Below, in pieces: positions 1 through 4,304 of a stretch of 5,686 nt of DNA (position 1 is the first letter of the stretch; the number at the start of each line of letters is the position of its first letter). The notes under the pieces were generated by a model. That model worked only from the letters and a program-made list of their open reading frames with translations, was not told where the DNA came from and searched no databases. The stretch is from Methanobacteriota archaeon (GTDB taxonomy: Archaea > Thermoplasmatota > DTKX01 > GCA-020343715): the NCBI GenBank assembly GCA_030597775.1, contig JAUVRF010000140.1, positions 1 to 5,686 on the forward strand, read 5' to 3'. The translations under genes and the position numbers were made by a program.

Positions 1-2
1 AC

Positions 3-878
3 GCCTTCGACATCCATCCCTCCGAGGTCAGGGCCCACTACGCGGGCTCCGAGGTGCTGGTGGCTGGCCGGTTGTTGGGGGGCGCTACCGAGATCCCGAT
101 GATGCTGAACGCCACCACCGGCCTCGGGGGGTCTCTGACCGAGCACGTGTTCCCCGTGGGCGTCCTGCCCTCCCACGACTTCGTTCCACGCTTCTGGGCC
201 TTCTCGAGGATGCAGGACCTCGAGGACCGAATGAAGTACAACGGCACGGACAACGCCTCCGTCCAGGAGATCACCGACCTGGCCCTAGACTTCCACTTCG
301 TGACCGATTACACCTCTTTGTTCGTAGAGCTTCCCGAGGACATCCAGGAACGGTTCGACAGCACCACCGAGTCGTATCCCGCCGAGATGGCCAGCTCCGC
401 CGACCACCCGCCCACCATCGCATGCAGCATCAATATGTACAGCGGGTCGACCGCGGGCGACAGGAGGACCGCCTTCGACGGCTCCACCAGCTCGACCGCT
501 GATACTGCGGACCCTGCCGATCCTGGCCCTGCGACCAACGATGTGGACCAATCCCTCGACGATGGAAGCGACAAGCAGCTAAAGTCTCTCTCCGTACAAG
601 ATGAGGGAAAGGCGACTAGAGGGGGTCTGGAAAGCGATGGTCTACCCAGCATAGAGGAATCGTACGATGTCTCTCATTACTCGGAGAGCGACAAGGTCAT
701 CATTCCATCGGACACGAAGAGGGATGCCAACGGTGAGTCCGCTGTCGACGCTACATCGGGGGTTCCGATGAACGGCCTCATTGCGGTGTTGGTCATGGTG
801 CTCATCCCCCTGTCCGCAGTCCTCTTGGTGGCGATCCATTGGATCGTCATCGGCCGAAGGCGGTACAGGGCCCGATAA
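3..878 (+). CDS. VIT/VWA-type (inter-alpha-trypsin-inhibitor-like) surface protein, C-terminal part
   Basis: This is a partial gene. The frame is open from base 3 to the TAA at 876-878 (291 residues), and the start lies left of the window. A GTG at 54 is only an internal valine, because the family match begins before it. The first ~110 residues look like the region that follows the von Willebrand A domain in inter-alpha-trypsin-inhibitor heavy-chain-like proteins: a 'YAGSEVLVAGRL' strand (about residues 13-24), then a Trp-containing 'FWAFSRMQDLEDRM' helix and the 'FVTDYTSLFVEL' signature (about residues 64-110). Next comes a ~140-residue linker rich in Ser, Thr, Asp and Gly with no recognisable fold. 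A hydrophobic helix (nt 777-851) and a basic RRRYRAR tail follow, which suggests a C-terminal membrane anchor with the bulk of the protein outside the cell. No PGF-type sortase signal is visible. The metal-binding MIDAS motif would lie upstream and cannot be checked. The family is probably adhesive or matrix-binding, but the ligand is unknown. Confidence 0.75.
   Translation, partial: AFDIHPSEVRAHYAGSEVLVAGRLLGGATEIPMMLNATTGLGGSLTEHVFPVGVLPSHDFVPRFWAFSRMQDLEDRMKYNGTDNASVQEITDLALDFHFVTDYTSLFVELPEDIQERFDSTTESYPAEMASSADHPPTIACSINMYSGSTAGDRRTAFDGSTSSTADTADPADPGPATNDVDQSLDDGSDKQLKSLSVQDEGKATRGGLESDGLPSIEESYDVSHYSESDKVIIPSDTKRDANGESAVDATSGVPMNGLIAVLVMVLIPLSAVLLVAIHWIVIGRRRYRAR
777..851 (+). other. 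C-terminal transmembrane helix of the VIT/VWA-type protein
   Basis: About 25 uncharged, mostly Leu/Val/Ile/Ala residues run from 'LIAVLVMVLIP' to 'HWIVIG' and are followed directly by RRRYRAR. This is a typical stop-transfer helix with a positive cytoplasmic tail. The preceding acidic linker would act as a stalk that holds the folded domain away from the membrane. Confidence 0.8.
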
Positions 879-974
879 CTGTCTGCCGGTCCGATGAGGT
901 CAAGGGTCCTCCATACAAACCCTAATTACCCTGTCCGTCGCTCCCGGATATCGTCATTTCGGAGGAGGTTTCGC
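879..974 (+). promoter_or_regulatory. Intergenic leader of the larA-family gene; promoter not resolved
   Basis: These 96 bases separate the surface-protein gene from the larA-family gene and should hold the latter's promoter, unless it is read through from upstream. The only AT-richer patch is about 911-929 (CATACAAACCCTAATTACC). It does not match an archaeal TATA/BRE or a bacterial -35/-10 pair well. A short inverted repeat, AGGGT (903-907) with ACCCT (919-923, repeated at 928-932), is visible but too short to interpret. No terminator-like hairpin with a T run follows the upstream stop codon. Confidence 0.3.
961..969 (+). promoter_or_regulatory. Ribosome binding site that sets the larA-family start
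   Basis: GGAGGAGGT lies 5 nt before the ATG at 975, at ideal Shine-Dalgarno spacing. It decides between this ATG and an in-frame ATG at 894, which would add 27 Arg-rich residues that do not fit the family. Confidence 0.8.
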
Positions 975-2282
975 ATGGAGGTCACACTCAAGTACGGACA
1001 CGGTACCCAGACCGCGACTATCCCGGACGAGAACTACATCGGCGAGCTCAACGTCACCACCGACCTGCCGGGGGCAGAGGATCCCTATGCCGCGGTCCTC
1101 CGGTCGCTACGCGACCCCATTGGTACCCCGCCCCTGGCCGAGATGGTGAATGGCGTGGGAACGGTGGCCATCGTGGTCAACGACCACACCAGGAAGACCC
1201 CCACAAGGCTCATCCTCCCTCCCGTGCTGGACGAGCTGAACGCGGCGGGCGTGCCGGACAGCGCGGTCACCGTCATCTTCGGATGCGGCACCCACAGGGA
1301 TGTCACCGAGGAGGAGGCGGAGTACCTCCTGGGCGATCAATGCTTTGGACGGGTTAAGTGGGAGAACCACCAGCACAAGGCGGACGACCTGGTCGACCTG
1401 GGCGACAACGGCCTTGGCAACAACGTATGGATCAACCGGACCTACGCTACCGCGGACTTCCGGATCCTAATCGGCGACATCGAGTACCATTACTACGCGG
1501 GCTACTCAGGCGGCCGCAAGTCCGTGCTCCCCGCGGTGGCTGGCGACAAGACCATCCAGCACAACCACGCACAGCTGCTCCATCCCAATGCCACCACGGG
1601 CAACCTGGTGGACAACCCGATACACGAGGACATGGTCGCCACTGGCCGCCTGGCCAAGTCCGAGTTCATGGTGAACACCGTGAACAACACCAAGCGGGAG
1701 ATCGTCAGGTCCTTCGCCGGCGATCTGGAGGCCGCGCACATGGAGGGGGTGAAGATGGTCGATTCGATGTACAAGGTCACCATCCCAGGCCCCGCTGACA
1801 TCGTGGTCGTGAGCTCTGGCGGGGCCCCCAAGGACCTGGACATCTACCAGGGGACCAAGTCGGTGGACAACGCGCTGCGGGCCGTTCGGAAGGACGGCGC
1901 CCTGATCGCGCTCCTCGAGGCCCCCGAGGGCCTGGGCCACAAGGTGTTCGATAGCTGGATCCGCCAGTACGGGTCCGTCGAGGAGCTGGAGGACCGGGTG
2001 AAGCACGCATTCGTGCTGGGCGGCCACAAGGCCTACTACATCCGCAAGTACAACGCCCACGCGAAGGTATTCCTCGTGACCTCCCTGGACAAGGATATGG
2101 TCGAGGGCGTCCTGGGTCTGGTCAAGCCGAGGGACTTCCAAGAGGCGATCGACATGGCCTTCGACCACGTGGGTCATGACGCGAAGGTGCTGGTCATACC
2201 CGTGGGTGACAAGATCCTGCCATGTCTGGCGGACGGCGAGTGCCCGGTGGTCCCGGAGAACGGTCCGAAGGCACAGGCGTGA
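975..2282 (+). CDS. larA: LarA-family (DUF2088) nickel-pincer racemase/epimerase-like protein
   Basis: This 435-residue protein is close to the usual LarA length (about 420-430). LarA of Lactobacillus plantarum racemises lactate with a covalently bound nickel-pincer nucleotide. The residues known from that enzyme can be placed here at matching spacing: Asp70 and Arg73 in 'VVNDHTRKTP', His107 in 'GCGTHR', His172 in 'EYHYYAGYSGGRK', the cofactor-bearing Lys182 in the same motif, and the nickel-ligand His198 in 'QHNH'. His-to-Lys is 10 residues and Lys-to-His is 16, as in L. plantarum (174, 184, 200). The C-terminal 'VLVIPVGDKILP' strand is also typical. The protein should therefore be catalytically competent and cytosolic. 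The family acts on several 2-hydroxyacids, so lactate is not established as the substrate. The cofactor genes larB, larC and larE are not in the window. The start is set by a strong Shine-Dalgarno site. The gene is convergent with the metF operon, ends 15 bp from it, and is probably its own transcription unit. Confidence 0.85.
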   Translation: MEVTLKYGHGTQTATIPDENYIGELNVTTDLPGAEDPYAAVLRSLRDPIGTPPLAEMVNGVGTVAIVVNDHTRKTPTRLILPPVLDELNAAGVPDSAVTVIFGCGTHRDVTEEEAEYLLGDQCFGRVKWENHQHKADDLVDLGDNGLGNNVWINRTYATADFRILIGDIEYHYYAGYSGGRKSVLPAVAGDKTIQHNHAQLLHPNATTGNLVDNPIHEDMVATGRLAKSEFMVNTVNNTKREIVRSFAGDLEAAHMEGVKMVDSMYKVTIPGPADIVVVSSGGAPKDLDIYQGTKSVDNALRAVRKDGALIALLEAPEGLGHKVFDSWIRQYGSVEELEDRVKHAFVLGGHKAYYIRKYNAHAKVFLVTSLDKDMVEGVLGLVKPRDFQEAIDMAFDHVGHDAKVLVIPVGDKILPCLADGECPVVPENGPKAQA

Positions 2283-2297
2283 GGACAGGTGTGAGGT
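2283..2297. other. 15-bp convergent gap between larA-family gene and metF
   Basis: The two transcription units meet stop to stop here (TGA at 2280-2282 on +; TGA at 2300-2298 on -). The gap has no hairpin and no T run on either strand, so transcripts from both sides probably run into each other's 3' ends. Confidence 0.7.
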
Positions 2298-3215
2298 TCA
2301 GACCTTCGGCCTCGGCAGCAGTCCCGCCTCTTCGGTGAGCTTGGGGATCAGCTTCTCCCACATGATGGCCATTATGTGGACGCCGTGGTTGCCCTTCACG
2401 GTCCTCAGCTGCTCGATGAGCTCCAGGGCTATCTTCCGTCCCTCCTTCTTGCCCTTCTCCGCCGCCTTCATGCGCTTGACGACCTCGTCGGGGACGTAGA
2501 TGCCCGCCACCATCTTCTGCATGTACTTGGCAGCACCCGCCGACTTCAATGGCACGATGCCTCCCATCACATGGACCTTGTCGAGCAGGCCTCGGTCCCG
2601 GGCCTCCTCCATCCATTCCTCGTACCGGGCCACGTCGTAGATGACCTGGGTCTGGATGAAGTCCGCCCCGGCGGTGATCTTCTTGGCCAGTCGGGTCACG
2701 CGGAAGGAGGTCGGGTCGCCGAATGGATTGGCGGCGGCACCCAGGAATATCTCGGGACTCCTCTTCAGCTCCTCGCCGACGGCATCGACACCCTCGTCAC
2801 GCATGGCCTTGAGCATCGCGAGTTGCTGAAGGGAGTCAATGTCCCACACGGACTTGGCCTGGGGGTTGTTGCCCAGGGACTGGTGGTCGCCGGTGAGGCA
2901 CAGCACGTTCTTGATACCCATGGCGGCGGCACCCAGGATGTCCGACTGGATCGCGATCCGGTTGCGGTCCCGGGTCACCATCTGCATCACGGGTTCGAGC
3001 CCCTCGTCGAGCATCAGCCGGGCGGCGCCGATCGAGCTCATGCGCACAACGGCGGTCTGGTTGTCGGTGACGTTGGCGGCGTCCACGTTGCCCTTGAGCA
3101 GCCGCGCCAGCTCCCTCACCTCCTCGCCGTCGGCGCCCTTCGGGGGCCCCAGCTCGCAGGTCACAGCGAAATGGCCCGCCTCCAGGACCTTCTCCAGGTT
3201 GGAGCCCGACCTCAT
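2298..3215 (-). CDS. metF: Methylenetetrahydrofolate reductase, MetF subunit
   Basis: This 305-residue flavoprotein of the MetF TIM-barrel family should reduce 5,10-methylene-tetrahydrofolate to 5-methyl-tetrahydrofolate in the cytosol. Visible family landmarks are 'FAVTCELGPPKG' with Glu21, the counterpart of the catalytic Glu28 of E. coli MetF; 'VTRDRNRIAIQSD' (residues 80-92); 'NVLCLTGDHQSLGN' with Asp110, the counterpart of the flavin/folate-contacting Asp120; and 'AGADFIQTQVIYD' (182-194), the substrate-side strand. The length is normal for a bacterial-type MetF. It is the last gene of the operon. Its ATG overlaps the metV stop by 4 nt (ATGA, 3215-3212), and a GAGGAGGG site lies inside the metV end. 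Beside metV, mvhD and hdrA it probably takes electrons from that module rather than directly from NAD(P)H. If the host is an archaeon, the pterin could be tetrahydrofolate or an archaeal analogue, and the sequence does not decide this. Methanogen Mer, the F420-dependent enzyme, is a different family. Confidence 0.9.
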   Translation of the reverse strand: MRSGSNLEKVLEAGHFAVTCELGPPKGADGEEVRELARLLKGNVDAANVTDNQTAVVRMSSIGAARLMLDEGLEPVMQMVTRDRNRIAIQSDILGAAAMGIKNVLCLTGDHQSLGNNPQAKSVWDIDSLQQLAMLKAMRDEGVDAVGEELKRSPEIFLGAAANPFGDPTSFRVTRLAKKITAGADFIQTQVIYDVARYEEWMEEARDRGLLDKVHVMGGIVPLKSAGAAKYMQKMVAGIYVPDEVVKRMKAAEKGKKEGRKIALELIEQLRTVKGNHGVHIMAIMWEKLIPKLTEEAGLLPRPKV

Positions 3216-3907
3216 TGGGCTCCCTCCTCGACGTCGTCGGTGCCACGGACGTCCTCTCTTATGCGGAAGCGGGGGCCCCCGCTGTGGGACTTGGACCAGT
3301 CCTTCGGAGGCAGCACCTCGTCAAGCCTTTGGAGCTGGCCGATGGCCTCGAGTCGATCGATGATGAGCTGCCATCCGCAGGGGATGGTCTTGTCGACCTC
3401 GCAGGCACCGTCGGCCGATCCCCCGCAGGGTCCGTTGAGCAGGGATTTGGAACAGCGGGTGATGGGGCATACCCCGCCCGTCCTCTCCAGCACGCAGTCA
3501 CCGCATCCGAGACAACGCTCGGCCCACACACCCAGCTCCTCTGTGACACCCATGAAGGTGGTGTTGAGGCCGGGATAGACGATGAGGTCAGGGAAGACCG
3601 TGACCATGTGTTGCACCCCGCACCCGCAGGCGAGGGAGACGACCACGTCGGCGCGGGCAACGTGGTCCACCGCCTCCTGGAGGAACTCCTCGTCGCACTG
3701 GCGTTCCACGTTCGCGTACCATATCTCCCTGGAAACGCCCCTCTCCCTGCCCCGAAGTCGGAGGGCGAGGGCCGTCTCCTCGGCCTCCCTCTCACCCCCT
3801 GCCATGCATACGGTCACGCAAGTACCGCAACCCAGGATGAGGACCCTTTCGAAGCCCTCCACCATAGCGGCGATCTCCTCCAGGGGCTTCCTGTCTCCCG
3901 TGATCAT
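3212..3907 (-). CDS. metV: MetV, zinc/Fe-S subunit of methylenetetrahydrofolate reductase (MTHFR C-terminal-domain family)
   Basis: This 231-residue protein has 14 cysteines and is similar to the MetV partner of MetF in acetogens. The N-terminal part opens with 'LILGCGTCVTVC' (Cys27, 30, 34), followed by Cys71 and 'ACGCGVQH' (Cys94, 96). The C-terminal half carries the family signature: 'CLGCGDC' (132, 135, 138), 'GVCPITRCSKSLLNGPCGG' (147, 152, 161), Cys169 and 'IPCGWQLI' (Cys177). These Cys groups are the expected Fe-S and metal ligands. In known MetFV enzymes MetV relays electrons to the MetF flavin. All signature cysteines appear present and the length is slightly above average because of a charged C-terminal tail. 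The start ATG overlaps the mvhD stop (ATGA, 3907-3904) and has a near-perfect GGAGGTGAT site 5 nt upstream. The next gene, metF, overlaps in the same way, which implies equal expression of the subunits. Confidence 0.88.
   Translation of the reverse strand: MITGDRKPLEEIAAMVEGFERVLILGCGTCVTVCMAGGEREAEETALALRLRGRERGVSREIWYANVERQCDEEFLQEAVDHVARADVVVSLACGCGVQHMVTVFPDLIVYPGLNTTFMGVTEELGVWAERCLGCGDCVLERTGGVCPITRCSKSLLNGPCGGSADGACEVDKTIPCGWQLIIDRLEAIGQLQRLDEVLPPKDWSKSHSGGPRFRIREDVRGTDDVEEGAQ
3222..3229 (-). promoter_or_regulatory. metF ribosome binding site inside the metV end
   Basis: On the minus strand GAGGAGGG precedes the metF ATG by 6 nt and lies within the last codons of metV. With the ATGA overlap this suggests translational coupling of metF to metV. 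Confidence 0.65.
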
Positions 3908-4302
3908 TCCACATCACCTCCATCGTTGGTAGCAAATTTCGCGAGTTGTTCGATCATCGCCCTCTGGTCTATGGGGCTTCCCAGGACCAGACCGATCATG
4001 CTCCGGTCCAGCCCCACCTCCTCGAGCACATCCCCCACATGACCCAGGGCCGCCTTGGCCCGTTGGCTTCCCGTGAGATGCCTGCAACGCCCCTGGAAGC
4101 AGCCCACGGCCACCACGGAACGGGCGCCCTCGTCGAGGGCCCGCAGCACCATCAGAGGGTCCAAGGAGCCCAGGCAAGGCAACTCCCGGTACTCGAAATC
4201 GGGCAGGTGGACCCTCGCCTCCCGTCCCGAGGCCTCCTCGAGGATGGGCGTTGCGGTGTGCTTGCACCCGAATATTATCATGATCCCCTCCTTGTCGTGC
4301 AT
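3904..4302 (-). CDS. mvhD: MvhD/FlpD-like hydrogenase iron-sulfur (delta) subunit homologue
   Basis: This 132-residue protein fits the MvhD/FlpD family, a small [2Fe-2S] protein that carries electrons between HdrA and an electron-donating partner. Family features are 'RELPCLGSLDPLMVLRALDEGA' split around Cys43, then 'VVAVGCFQGRCRHLTG' with Cys68 and Cys73, where typical members have GCH-x3-CH. The tail (about residues 80-125) matches the helical end of the family. The N-terminal motif is unusual: 'FGCKHTA' (Cys13) stands where CNWCSY is normal, so one Cys of the usual pair is replaced by Thr. Four cysteines remain in total. The ATG at 4302 lies 2 nt after the hdrA stop, with GGAGGTG 8 nt upstream. 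A second in-frame ATG at 4281 has its own AAGGAGG site 5 nt upstream, so the start could be 7 codons later. An apparent extension of this frame up to 4710 is antisense-free noise over hdrA. Its place between hdrA and metV fits an electron link between them. Confidence 0.8.
   Translation of the reverse strand: MHDKEGIMIIFGCKHTATPILEEASGREARVHLPDFEYRELPCLGSLDPLMVLRALDEGARSVVAVGCFQGRCRHLTGSQRAKAALGHVGDVLEEVGLDRSMIGLVLGSPIDQRAMIEQLAKFATNDGGDVE
3913..3921 (-). promoter_or_regulatory. metV ribosome binding site inside the mvhD end
   Basis: GGAGGTGAT on the minus strand, a full complement to the 16S rRNA 3' end, stands 5 nt before the metV ATG. It lies within the last mvhD codons and supports the chosen metV start. 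Confidence 0.75.
4287..4293 (-). promoter_or_regulatory. Second candidate ribosome binding site inside the mvhD start
   Basis: AAGGAGG on the minus strand lies 5 nt before an in-frame ATG at 4281, inside the first codons of mvhD. It competes with the upstream GGAGGTG (4311-4317) that serves the ATG at 4302, so the true N-terminus is uncertain by seven residues. Confidence 0.5.
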
Positions 4303-4304
4303 GG

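Noticed and set aside
894..974. Upstream ATG extending the larA-family protein by 27 residues
   Set aside because: The extra residues are Arg-rich and do not fit the family, while a strong Shine-Dalgarno site sits 5 nt before the ATG at 975.
931..1000. Inverted repeat TGTCCGT / ACGGACA around the larA-family start
   Set aside because: Seven bases with a loop of over 50 nt. It does not cover the Shine-Dalgarno site and is expected by chance in GC-rich DNA.
1506..2177. 223-codon open frame on the - strand
   Set aside because: It is antisense to the well-supported larA-family gene, has no ribosome binding site I can see, and its composition is that of a shadow frame.
2376..3578. Long open frame of 400 codons on the + strand
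   Set aside because: It lies antisense to metF and metV, which have clear family motifs. High GC makes stop codons rare in the opposite frame, and its translation is His/Leu/Gly-rich with no recognisable domain.
3215..4042. 275-codon open frame on the + strand
   Set aside because: It is antisense to metV and mvhD, has no family resemblance, and those two genes have cysteine signatures and coupled starts.
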